Assembly (NCBI RefSeq): GCF_026410085.1
Contig: NZ_CP112866.1
Span: 3,285,001 to 3,349,000, forward strand
Source: Pseudomonas quebecensis
GTDB lineage: Bacteria; Pseudomonadota; Gammaproteobacteria; Pseudomonadales; Pseudomonadaceae
Length of the DNA stretch: 64,000 nucleotides
Direction of reading: 5' to 3'
Numbering within the stretch: the first letter of the stretch is position 1; each line of letters starts with the position of its first letter. Positions 8,444 through 16,391 of this stretch are shown in pieces. A model generated the notes under the pieces. It searched no databases, had not been told where the DNA came from, and was given only the letters and a program-made list of their open reading frames with translations. A program made the translations under genes and the position numbers.

Positions 8444-9631
8444 GTGACAGCCAAACCTCACAGCGTCCCGCCATCACCGTTGCAAACCGCCAAACTGCTG
8501 GCCGCCGAATTCGCTCTCACTGCGGTTAAGCGCGACGAACACGGTGGCACGCCCAAAACCGAACGTGATGCCCTGCGCCAGAGCGGCCTGCTGGCACTCA
8601 GCATCCCTGCGCAATACGGTGGGCTGGGAGCAACGTGGAGCAGCACACTGGCGGTCGTGCGCGAATTCGCCAAGGTCGACAGTTCCATCGCCCACGTCTT
8701 CGGTTTCCACCACCTGATGCTCGCCACCGTGCGCCTGTTTTCACGGCCGGACCAATGGCAGCCGTGGTTCGAACAGACCGCACGCAAGAACTGGTTCTGG
8801 GGCAACGCCCTCAACCCGCTGGACACCCGCACCGTGGTAAAGGATTTCGGCGGCTGGCGAGAGTTTTCCGGTAAGAAAAGTTTCTGCTCCGGAGCCAGCG
8901 ATTCCCAAATGCTGATCGCCTCCGCAGTGGACGAGAACGCTGGCGGCAAATTGCTGATTGCCGCCATCCCCAGCGGCCGCAGCGGCATTACTTTGCACAA
9001 TGATTGGAACAACATCGGCCAGCGCCAGACCGACAGCGGCAGCGCGAGCTTCGAACGGGTACGTGTGGAGGAATCGGAATTGCTGCTCGACCCGGGCCCA
9101 CTGAGTACCCCTTTTGCCTGCCTGCGGCCGCTGATTGCGCAGTTGACCTTTACCCATATGTTTCTCGGCATTGCAGAAGGCGCCTTTGCAGAGGCACGCC
9201 ACTACACCCTCACCGAGAGCCGCCCGTGGCACAAGTCCGGCGCCCAAGGCGTAGACCAGGACCCTTACGTGCTGCATCACTACGGCGAGTTCTGGGTGGC
9301 GCTCGAAAGCGTACGCCTGCTGGTCGAACGCGCCGCCGATTTACTGGATGAGGCCTGGGCCAAAGGACCGGCCTTGGGTGAAAAGCAACGGGGTCAATTA
9401 GCGATTGCCATTGCCACCGCCAAAGTCGCCGCCACTCGCCAAGGCCTGGATTTGTGCAGCCGTCTGTTCGAAGTCACCGGCGCGCGGTCCACCCACGCAT
9501 CGCTGCGCCTGGACCGACACTGGCGCAACCTGCGCACGCAAACCCTGCACGACCCGGTGGACTACAAGCTCCACGAACTGGGGGACTGGGCGTTGAACCA
9601 GTCCCTGCCGACTCCAACGTTCTACTCCTGA
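8444..9631 (+). CDS. msuC: FMNH2-dependent methanesulfinate monooxygenase MsuC (acyl-CoA dehydrogenase fold)
   Basis: A 395-aa protein of the acyl-CoA dehydrogenase superfamily in the SfnC/MsuC/DszC branch, which uses reduced flavin and O2 rather than acyl-CoA. In the known pathway MsuC oxidises methanesulfinate to methanesulfonate, the substrate of MsuD. Visible family features are the N-terminal helical domain (LSIPAQYGGLGATWS), the middle beta domain (around NWFWGNALNP to NNIGQRQTDSGS), and a C-terminal helical bundle with HEL..W near the end. Translation starts at a GTG with AAGAGGAA six bases upstream. It is 57 bp after msuD and 10 bp before sfnR. Confidence 0.88.
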   Translation: MTAKPHSVPPSPLQTAKLLAAEFALTAVKRDEHGGTPKTERDALRQSGLLALSIPAQYGGLGATWSSTLAVVREFAKVDSSIAHVFGFHHLMLATVRLFSRPDQWQPWFEQTARKNWFWGNALNPLDTRTVVKDFGGWREFSGKKSFCSGASDSQMLIASAVDENAGGKLLIAAIPSGRSGITLHNDWNNIGQRQTDSGSASFERVRVEESELLLDPGPLSTPFACLRPLIAQLTFTHMFLGIAEGAFAEARHYTLTESRPWHKSGAQGVDQDPYVLHHYGEFWVALESVRLLVERAADLLDEAWAKGPALGEKQRGQLAIAIATAKVAATRQGLDLCSRLFEVTGARSTHASLRLDRHWRNLRTQTLHDPVDYKLHELGDWALNQSLPTPTFYS

Positions 9632-9641
9632 GAGGTGCCTC

Positions 9642-10745
9642 ATGCAGCTTCTGACACTACCGCCCTCACCGGCCCTGGCGACCTCCATCCGGGCCACCGC
9701 GCAGGTCTTTGAAGACCCCAAGTCCCAGGCCCTGCTCGACCATATCCAGCAAGTGGCGCCCAGCGAAGCCAGTGTGTTGATCATCGGCGAGACCGGCACC
9801 GGCAAAGAGCTGGTGGCCCGCCACATTCATAACCTCAGCGCGCGGCGTAATCGTCCGTTCGTGGCGGTGAACTGCGGGGCCTTCTCCGAATCCCTGGTGG
9901 AAGCTGAATTGTTCGGCCATGAGAAAGGCGCATTCACCGGCGCACTCAGCGCCAAGGCAGGCTGGTTTGAAGAAGCCGACGGCGGCACCCTGTTCCTGGA
10001 CGAAATCGGTGATCTGCCCATGGCGATCCAGGTCAAATTGCTAAGGGTGCTGCAGGAGCGTGAAGTGGTGCGCCTGGGCTCTCGCAAAAGTATTGCGATT
10101 GATGTGCGCGTGCTGGCGGCGACCAATGTGCAATTGGAAAAGGCCATCAACGCCGGGCATTTTCGCGAAGATCTCTACTATCGCCTCGACGTGGTCAGCC
10201 TCGAACTCAGCCCGCTGCGCGAACGCCCAGGCGATATCCTCCCGCTGGTTCGCCACTTTATCGAAGCCTACAGCCAACGCCTGGGCTACGGCCCGATCGC
10301 CATCAGCCGTGAAGCGGAACTCAAGCTCAAAAGCTACAGCTGGCCGGGCAATATTCGCGAGCTGGAAAACGTGATCCACCACACCCTGCTGATCTGCCGC
10401 GACGGCGTGATCGAGCGCGATGACCTGCGCCTCTCAAACCTGCGTATCGAGCGCCAGGACGACCCGGGGCACGTTGCCGATAACAGTGCCGAAGCCCTGC
10501 TGGAGCGAGCCTTCCAGAAGCTGTTCGAAGAACAGGCCGGCGCCCTGCATGAAAAAGTCGAAGACACCCTGCTGCGCGCCGCGTACCGGTTCAGTCATTA
10601 CAACCAGGTGCACACCGCCAATCTGTTGGGGCTGAGCCGTAATGTGACACGCACCCGCCTGATCAAGATCGGCGAACTGGCGGTTAACAAACGCCGGCCT
10701 GGGGAAACCCTTCAAGGCGAGCGAATGCTGCATCTATCCATTTAG
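9642..10745 (+). CDS. sfnR: sigma-54-dependent transcriptional activator SfnR
   Basis: Enhancer-binding protein of 367 aa that activates sulfone/sulfonate genes under sulfate starvation in Pseudomonas. It has no N-terminal receiver or ligand domain: the AAA+ domain starts almost at once, as in SfnR. Walker A GETGTGKE is at about 49-56, the sigma-54-contact loop GAFTGA at 96-101, Walker B TLFLDE at 116-121, and the HTH near 325-345 (VHTANLLGLSRNVTRTRL). Without a sensing domain its activity is probably set by its own level. It is the last gene of msuEDC-sfnR, so the sigma-54 promoter at 6606 may form a positive loop; CysB-type control of basal transcription is known for this regulon. Confidence 0.93.
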   Translation: MQLLTLPPSPALATSIRATAQVFEDPKSQALLDHIQQVAPSEASVLIIGETGTGKELVARHIHNLSARRNRPFVAVNCGAFSESLVEAELFGHEKGAFTGALSAKAGWFEEADGGTLFLDEIGDLPMAIQVKLLRVLQEREVVRLGSRKSIAIDVRVLAATNVQLEKAINAGHFREDLYYRLDVVSLELSPLRERPGDILPLVRHFIEAYSQRLGYGPIAISREAELKLKSYSWPGNIRELENVIHHTLLICRDGVIERDDLRLSNLRIERQDDPGHVADNSAEALLERAFQKLFEEQAGALHEKVEDTLLRAAYRFSHYNQVHTANLLGLSRNVTRTRLIKIGELAVNKRRPGETLQGERMLHLSI

Positions 10746-10832
10746 TCGACAGCGCCACGCGCAGTGACTGGCTCGACACCCAATCCCCCTCGTCGGAAGC
10801 GCCATAGCCTTGATTGACGTCGCCTATAGTGA

Positions 10833-10853
10833 AAAACCGGTCATTCCGGTTTT
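10833..10853 (+). terminator. possible terminator of the msuEDC-sfnR operon
   Basis: AAAACCGG-TCATT-CCGGTTTT forms an 8-bp stem whose 3' arm ends in T residues. It lies 90 bp after the sfnR stop and 28 bp before the VOC gene start, so it could instead sit in the leader of that gene. The T-run is short. Confidence 0.4.
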
Positions 10854-10880
10854 ATCCACTCGCCAATCAAGGAGAACGCT

Positions 10881-11339
10881 ATGAGCGTCAACCCAATACC
10901 CGAGGGCTACCAGAGCATCACGCCCTATCTGGGCATCGACAAGGCCGCCGAAGCCATCGAGTTCTACAAGAAAGCGTTCAACGCCACACAGATCATGCGC
11001 CTGGATATGCCCGACGGCCGGGTCGGCCATGCGGAACTGCGCATGGGTGGTTCAGCGATCATGCTGGGTTCGCCCTGCGATGAAGCGGCCCTGCGCAATC
11101 CAGACGAACACGCCAGTGTCGGCCTGCATCTCTATGTCCAAAACGTGGACGAGCAATTCAAGCAAGCCGTTACCGCCGGCGCGAAGGTCGTGTCCGAGCC
11201 GCAGGACCAGTTCTATGGCGATCGCAGCGCAACCGTGAAAGATCCGTATGGCCACCTCTGGTTCCTGGCGACCCGCAAGGAAGACCTGACTCCTGAACAA
11301 ATCCACCAGCGCGCCGAAGAGCTGTTCAGGCAGGGATGA
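10881..11339 (+). CDS. VOC (glyoxalase/bleomycin-resistance) superfamily protein, PhnB-like
   Basis: A 152-aa cytoplasmic protein of the vicinal-oxygen-chelate fold. It carries two beta-alpha-beta-beta-beta modules: ITPYLGIDKAAEAIEFYKKAF in the first and VGLHLYVQNVDEQFKQAV in the second, ending in DRSATVKDPYGHLWFLATR, the segment that usually carries the last metal ligand. This pattern is of the PhnB-like group, often annotated as glyoxalase; the real substrate is not known. AAGGAGA stands seven bases before the ATG. It is a single gene, convergent with the MFS exporter at 11371. Confidence 0.85.
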   Translation: MSVNPIPEGYQSITPYLGIDKAAEAIEFYKKAFNATQIMRLDMPDGRVGHAELRMGGSAIMLGSPCDEAALRNPDEHASVGLHLYVQNVDEQFKQAVTAGAKVVSEPQDQFYGDRSATVKDPYGHLWFLATRKEDLTPEQIHQRAEELFRQG

Positions 11340-11370
11340 AGGTCGGCTATCGGTTTTATACCCGCGCAGT

Positions 11371-12603
11371 TCATGGGGGGGTCGACTCGACCTGCCGTGC
11401 TGCGCGGGCGCCTATCCACACAGTCATGATCAGCAGCGCGCTCAGCGGCAGCCCATGGAACAGAATAATCACTTGGGCGGGTGTCCACGTCAGGTAGAAC
11501 GGCCCCACCACCAGCATCCCCACGCCGAAACCGGCCATTTGAATCAGCGTCAATAAACTGAAGAGCGGCAGGCGCAGGCGATCGGGTTCACTTTGTGCAC
11601 GGGACACCAGGGCCACCTCCGATATCCCGTCCCCGAGCCCGGCCCACACCACCAGCAGCAGCGCCAGCCACAACTGGGTCTGCTGAAACGTCAGGATAAA
11701 GCCGCTGGACATCAGCGCCACACCCAGCATGAACAGGCGCTCCATGGCGTGCAGACCGCGACCTTTCAACACCGCGCTGGCCAGCCGTGCGCCGACGAAC
11801 TTACCGCAGGCCCAGACCGCCAGCAGATAACCCATGACGGTTTTCGCAGTATCCGGCGAAATGTATTGAGACAGTACCGGCCAGCCCACGTTATGCGCGG
11901 CGCTGCCCAGGGTGTCGAGCATGCTGATCAGCAACATGGCCGCCAGCACAGGCGCGCCTCGCAGCCCTTTGGTCAATGCGTGCCACTCGGCAGCGAAGCT
12001 GCGATGCTCGGCCATGGCAACCGAATACAAGGCGCGTAATGGCAGGATCAGGCACGCGGCCACCCCGTAGGTGCCGATGTTGACCGCGAACACCGCTTCG
12101 AAACCGCCGGTGGCGATCAGCAACCCTGAAAGCAAACTGCCGAAGACCGCCCCCGTGGCGGCCGCAGACGTGATCCACGCGTTGGTGTCCACCCGCTGCT
12201 CAAGCGCCACCCACGTGGGCAGTTGACTGTTGAGGCCGATGGCAAACAGCGAATTGCACAAGCCGATGCCAAACGCGATGAAGGGCAGGACGCTCAACTG
12301 ATGCGCGGGTATCAGCACCAGCAGCGGCACCAACAGCAGTGCCCGCGCCAGGTCCAGCCCGGCCAGCGTGCCGCGCCCGGCAAAGCGCCGAAAAAACGGG
12401 ATACCGAACAGACTGGCGACAATCCCGCCGGTCACCCGGCACGCCAGAAAAACACTGACAAACACCACGCTTTGGCTAAGCCAATAAACATAGGTGGATA
12501 ACGCCACCATGTTGAGAAACGCACCGAAGTCCGAAACGCCGCGGGCAAAGACAATCAGCCGCGCGTTTCGGGTCGACAGGCCCTGCTGAACATCCTGGCT
12601 CAT
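11371..12603 (-). CDS. MFS transporter, likely exporter of the cluster product
   Basis: A 410-aa inner-membrane protein with about twelve hydrophobic helices and a major-facilitator fold; a charged loop (around RRFAGRGTL) follows the second to third helices. It is the last gene of a four-gene minus-strand operon. Its ATG at 12603 overlaps the stop of the dioxygenase gene by four bases, so the two are translationally coupled. MFS proteins in this position next to an ATP-grasp ligase (as BacE next to BacD in the bacilysin operon) usually export the product and give self-protection. The substrate is inferred only from this context; regulation is probably from upstream of 15881. Confidence 0.82.
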   Translation of the reverse strand: MSQDVQQGLSTRNARLIVFARGVSDFGAFLNMVALSTYVYWLSQSVVFVSVFLACRVTGGIVASLFGIPFFRRFAGRGTLAGLDLARALLLVPLLVLIPAHQLSVLPFIAFGIGLCNSLFAIGLNSQLPTWVALEQRVDTNAWITSAAATGAVFGSLLSGLLIATGGFEAVFAVNIGTYGVAACLILPLRALYSVAMAEHRSFAAEWHALTKGLRGAPVLAAMLLISMLDTLGSAAHNVGWPVLSQYISPDTAKTVMGYLLAVWACGKFVGARLASAVLKGRGLHAMERLFMLGVALMSSGFILTFQQTQLWLALLLVVWAGLGDGISEVALVSRAQSEPDRLRLPLFSLLTLIQMAGFGVGMLVVGPFYLTWTPAQVIILFHGLPLSALLIMTVWIGARAARQVESTPP

Positions 12604-13325
12604 GAAGACGCGGCCTCATCATCAACGCTCTGGCGACGCAGGCTGACCAATAACACATCGCGCCAGGCTGGCGCGGATTGCGTCTGCGGTCGAACCTCAG
12701 CAGCGCGGTGGTAGAGACCACGGTCATTGATCACGATAGTTTCCAGGAAATGCGCCATTGGCAGGCTGAACACCCGGCTCTGTTCTGTCTCATGGGTAAA
12801 AATCTCCGAGACCACCGGCACCGTGTTGCATTCGCCGATGAAGTGCATGAACACCCAGTCCAGGCCGTCCTGATGAATGCCTGACGTCGTGGGGCTGCTT
12901 GAGTACGCCTCCGCCCTGATCCGGAACTGGTGGATATCGATGGTGTACGCCTGCTCATCCAGGCACGGGCCAATGATCGCAAGGTCGGTGGCCAACACTT
13001 TACGCATCAGCGGATGCTCGATAAAGCCATCCTCGCAATAGCTCAAATGGTTCACGCCCTGGCGGTAGTTGACGGCGTAAGTGACGGTGGACGTGTACGC
13101 GGCGTTCCGGTCGATCTGCAATTGACGCCCAGGCGATAAACGATAGCGCAGGATGCGACGTTCGCGATGCGTGTATTCCTTGAACGCCTCGTCCCGGACC
13201 AGGTTTGCCCAGTAAGCACAAAAGCTCTGCACTTCGCCTGGCCCAGCCGCAACCAACGCGGCAAAGTCGCGGTAATGACAATACCGCTGCTCAAGCAAGC
13301 GCGCTGAAATCTGCTGGGTATTCAC
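12600..13325 (-). CDS. 2-oxoglutarate/Fe(II) dioxygenase, amino acid hydroxylase-like
   Basis: A 241-aa protein resembling the 2OG-Fe dioxygenase family (PF10014) that includes the L-isoleucine 4-hydroxylase of Bacillus thuringiensis. The Fe ligands are visible as the HxD motif in GIHQDGLDWV (H151, D153) and a distal H206 in LYHRAAEV; an Arg seven residues later could bind 2-oxoglutarate. The spacing of about 55 residues is as expected for this family. The GTG at 13325 is chosen because GAAGGAT lies seven bases upstream and it starts four bases after the ATP-grasp stop; an upstream TTG is less likely. The role is presumably hydroxylation of a free or ligated amino acid made by its operon partners. 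Confidence 0.78.
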   Translation of the reverse strand: MNTQQISARLLEQRYCHYRDFAALVAAGPGEVQSFCAYWANLVRDEAFKEYTHRERRILRYRLSPGRQLQIDRNAAYTSTVTYAVNYRQGVNHLSYCEDGFIEHPLMRKVLATDLAIIGPCLDEQAYTIDIHQFRIRAEAYSSSPTTSGIHQDGLDWVFMHFIGECNTVPVVSEIFTHETEQSRVFSLPMAHFLETIVINDRGLYHRAAEVRPQTQSAPAWRDVLLVSLRRQSVDDEAASS

Positions 13326-13329
13326 GCTT

Positions 13330-14697
13330 CTATCCTTCAGCAGGGCGATCAATGATCACGCGCAGGTTGTGCACGAGGGCTTCGTGCAGGGCATAGGCAT
13401 GGGCGGCATCGTCGACCTGGGCCCAGCACTTGAGCAGATAGTGCTCTTCGATATCCGCGTCAATGGTATTGCCGGGGTCCTGCTGCGCGTACTCCAGCAC
13501 CGAGGGGTGTCGATCCAGATACGCCGAACCTTCGATGCCCCTGAATTGGCCGCTGTGCTGCGGATAAATCGCCAGCATTGCGTAGTGTTGCCGGGCCTCG
13601 AGGACCTTGCGCGCGCCTGCCTCCAGTTTTGCGTCAAGCGTTTGGTCGCCCAGCAGCAACGAAAGATACAGTTCAAAGGGGTTGATCGCAGCCAGGTCAC
13701 GGAACGCCGCGCTCACATACAGGCCTCCCACGCGGGGGTTGATCTCTATCACCACCGGGCCCTCGGCGGTCATTCGGAATTCGAAATGCACCACGGCGTT
13801 GGTCAGGCCGACCACCTTCAGGCAATCCACCGCATAAGCACGGATCTGCTCGCATTGGGCTTGGGTGAACGACGTCGGCGGCGAAATCAACAGGTTCTCA
13901 AGCACAGTGCCACTGCGCTCGGTGAGCAGCAGTTTCTCGTTGATCAGCACCGCGTGGGCGCGCTCGCCGAGCATCACACATTCCACACTGCCTTCGATGC
14001 CGGGTATATAGCCTTCTAAAAGAACACTGCGACCCGGATGATACTCATGCCTCTGACCGTCCTCTTCCGGCAACGCGTGGGCACAACCATAGAAATCCGC
14101 GTAGGCAGCCGCGCCGTGTTGCTCGACGAAATGCCGGTAATGGTCCTGCAGCTCAGTCCAATTCGAACATTTCCTGATAAACGCCGACGCACCGCCGAAG
14201 GGCGGTTTGGCAATGAGCGGATACCCGACCCGCTCGGCACCTTCGCGAAGTTCTCGCTCGTCCTGGCACAGGGCGAACGGCACGGAGCGAAGCCCTTGCT
14301 TTTTCAGCATTCGGCGCATCAGGAACTTGTTATTACACGCGCTGATGGCATCCGGCTGGCTATGCACCAGCCCGAGCCGCCGACACGCCTGCGCGACGAT
14401 ACGACCTACTTCGCCTTGGGCGGACGGATGACCGGCCTGGCAGAAAATCGCCAGAATGCGATAACGCCCATCCAGTTCGCCGACCAGTTCCAGAATGCTC
14501 AGCTCGCTCAGTGCGTCCAGCAGGAACACTTCGTCGCTGTCATCCAGCAGCCGCTGCAGGTGTCTGCGCCCCGCCACGCCGGCGGTCAGACACCGCAGCC
14601 CTCGGGCGCGAGCAACGGCGAAGTGCGGCTCACGGTAGTGATAGCGAACAGAAGCGCTGTCATCGACATCAATAAATAAAATAGCGTCTTGATTCAT
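13330..14697 (-). CDS. ATP-grasp carboxylate-amine ligase
   Basis: A 455-aa ATP-grasp enzyme of the amino-acid ligase type (BacD, carnosine synthase and similar), which activates a carboxylate as an acyl-phosphate and joins it to an amine. Visible are the pre-ATP-grasp domain (1-120), the ATP-binding lysine segment YPLIAKPPFGGAS at 160-171, the adenine-side segment LLEGYIPG, and the Mg-binding end of the core HFEF...VVIEINPRVGG at 304-325. The start at 14697 gives a normal N-terminus, though its Shine-Dalgarno is weak. It lies 29 bp after the aminomutase-like gene and 4 bp before the dioxygenase gene. The substrate pair is unknown; an amide bond to a beta-amino acid made by the upstream enzyme is a reasonable guess. 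Confidence 0.82.
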   Translation of the reverse strand: MNQDAILFIDVDDSASVRYHYREPHFAVARARGLRCLTAGVAGRRHLQRLLDDSDEVFLLDALSELSILELVGELDGRYRILAIFCQAGHPSAQGEVGRIVAQACRRLGLVHSQPDAISACNNKFLMRRMLKKQGLRSVPFALCQDERELREGAERVGYPLIAKPPFGGASAFIRKCSNWTELQDHYRHFVEQHGAAAYADFYGCAHALPEEDGQRHEYHPGRSVLLEGYIPGIEGSVECVMLGERAHAVLINEKLLLTERSGTVLENLLISPPTSFTQAQCEQIRAYAVDCLKVVGLTNAVVHFEFRMTAEGPVVIEINPRVGGLYVSAAFRDLAAINPFELYLSLLLGDQTLDAKLEAGARKVLEARQHYAMLAIYPQHSGQFRGIEGSAYLDRHPSVLEYAQQDPGNTIDADIEEHYLLKCWAQVDDAAHAYALHEALVHNLRVIIDRPAEG

Positions 14698-14726
14698 GAT
14701 GGGTGCGACCTTGTTCCGTAAGTTAA

Positions 14727-15881
14727 TCAGGCATCCTGCCAACGGCACCAATGGCCCTCCCAGTTGCGAAAACAGTAATAACGCTGCCCGCCAACCACGT
14801 CGAAGTATGGCAGGTCTTCAGGTTTTTCCAGGTCCAACAAAGGCACCGTGAACTTGCCTTGAGCGTGCGGCAGCACATATTCGGGCAGGGCAATATTGGA
14901 TACGCGCCGCTTGAGTCGATTCATAATATCGATAGCGTGAGGGATTGAAGCTTTATATTGCGAAGCCCCCGGCGAAAACGGCATGAAATGATATAAGTAA
15001 TACGGTTTCACACCCAGGCGATAAAGATCGATAAACAGTTTATGCAGCGTCGCCTCGTCATCATTTACACCGCGTAATAGCGGCATATTGGAAAAGACAA
15101 TCGGCACTGCACTTTGAATACGCTTGACCGCGGCGGCAAATTCAGTACTGAGTTCCAAGGGATGGCAAACATGCACGCCGAATGCATTGACGTTGTACTT
15201 TTCCAGCATCGCCACCAAGGCATCAGTGACCCGGAACGGATTAAAACTCAAGGCGCGCGAGTGTATGCGTATCAGCAGTTCGTCGCTGATGCCACGCAGC
15301 GCCGCCAAATTCTCTTCAAGCTTTCGATCAGCCAGCATCAGGGGGTCGCCACCGCTGAGGATCACTTCTTCAATCGCCGGGTTCGCGCGGATATAGGCCA
15401 GGGATTCCTTGAAGGAGTCCGTGCTGGCGTTGGCTTTGGCGGTATCCACCTGCAGCGTGCGCAGCGCTTCGAAGCAAAACTGGCAATAGGCATTGCAGGT
15501 GTTCGTCATGCGCAGGATGACGCGATTATCGTACTTGTGCTGGCAAATAGGCGTCTTCATCTCGTGACTCAACTCCCAGTTCTCGGAAGTACCGTCATAA
15601 TCGCCGCTGACCTGCTCACTCCAATACGGCACGACTTGCCGCCACAAGGGATGGTCCATGACCTCGCCGCCGGTCAGTGAACGATTGATCAGATCAACGT
15701 AATAAGGCGTGATCTGCATCTTGCGATCTTGCAAGTTATGCTCGATATGCGCAGAGGTTTCTTCACTCCAGCCACCGCACGCAACACGAAGCGAATATTC
15801 ATCGCGAATGGCGTTCTTTTGCTGCCAGCGCCAGTCTTGCCACTGCACCGAACTATTGATTGAGCGATCGAAAATAGACAT
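14727..15881 (-). CDS. radical SAM protein, lysine 2,3-aminomutase (KamA) family
   Basis: A 384-aa radical S-adenosylmethionine enzyme with the KamA architecture, which moves an alpha-amino group to the beta position with PLP. The [4Fe-4S] ligands are C129, C133 and C136 (CNAYCQFC, CX3CX2C); SAM-binding SGGDP is at 176-180. The PLP lysine is likely K343 in HAQGKFTVPLL, matching the lysine before the TPV segment of true lysine aminomutase. The two aspartates that hold the lysine side chain there (D293, D330) align here with M300/P301 and P338, so the substrate is probably not lysine. It is the first gene of a four-gene operon. Whether the product is a beta-amino acid needs biochemistry. Confidence 0.82.
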   Translation of the reverse strand: MSIFDRSINSSVQWQDWRWQQKNAIRDEYSLRVACGGWSEETSAHIEHNLQDRKMQITPYYVDLINRSLTGGEVMDHPLWRQVVPYWSEQVSGDYDGTSENWELSHEMKTPICQHKYDNRVILRMTNTCNAYCQFCFEALRTLQVDTAKANASTDSFKESLAYIRANPAIEEVILSGGDPLMLADRKLEENLAALRGISDELLIRIHSRALSFNPFRVTDALVAMLEKYNVNAFGVHVCHPLELSTEFAAAVKRIQSAVPIVFSNMPLLRGVNDDEATLHKLFIDLYRLGVKPYYLYHFMPFSPGASQYKASIPHAIDIMNRLKRRVSNIALPEYVLPHAQGKFTVPLLDLEKPEDLPYFDVVGGQRYYCFRNWEGHWCRWQDA

Positions 15882-16391
15882 CCGTGCTGTCTCTCTGTTT
15901 TAACTTGAGTGCGCGCCGTTCTTGAATAGTAATTCGTTGACTCATGACAATACCGGCGCCAGGCAACGGCGACATGAGATCAACTTATTAACGTGTTTAT
16001 CAATAACAAAGAAGTGATGCGCGCGGGCTGCTTTCCAGCAGATAGGTTGGGGACTTAACCATCTCATTACATCCTTTTAATAAGCGTTTGACTTCCAAGT
16101 CCGCCTACACTTAAGACGATGGTTTGGCCGATGTCAAAAAAATACCCATCTTTTTTTCAGGGATTAACCCCTGACGGCCGTAAGGCCTCCATCGCTCAGG
16201 CCAGCCTGCCGACCCCCAACGTACGGTTGATCCAAGGCAAAGCGCAGCCCTGAAACATTTTCTTTCATTTGCGCCTTAGGGATTTCTCATTCTCATCCGT
16301 CTTAATTTAGATACAGCCTGTCGCGTCAGCAAAAGCTACGACCGGCCTTTTCCGGGCGCCCATCGCCCTTCCGATCAAGACCCTCATTCAC
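15882..16391. other. 510-bp divergent intergenic region
   Basis: Lies between the aminomutase-like operon (leftward) and fpvG (rightward) and must hold both promoters. I see a near-perfect dyad, TCAGGGATTAACCCCTGA, at 16157-16174 with no T-run suited to a terminator, and a Fur-like stretch near 16283. The middle part is AT-rich. No open frame with a good start is present. Confidence 0.6.
16282..16298. promoter_or_regulatory. possible Fur box upstream of the fpv operon
   Basis: The minus strand reads GATGAGAATGAGAAATC here, which contains two adjacent hexamers close to the GATAAT unit of the Fur consensus. Only about two of three units are good, so this is a weak match. It is credible mainly because iron control of this operon is expected. 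Confidence 0.35.

Noticed and set aside
14727..15881. Annotation as lysine 2,3-aminomutase
   Set aside because: The lysine-binding aspartates appear to be missing, so only the family name is used.
16157..16174. Terminator for the aminomutase-like operon or for an unseen gene
   Set aside because: The A/T run lies on the wrong side for the plus strand, and no gene ends here on either strand.
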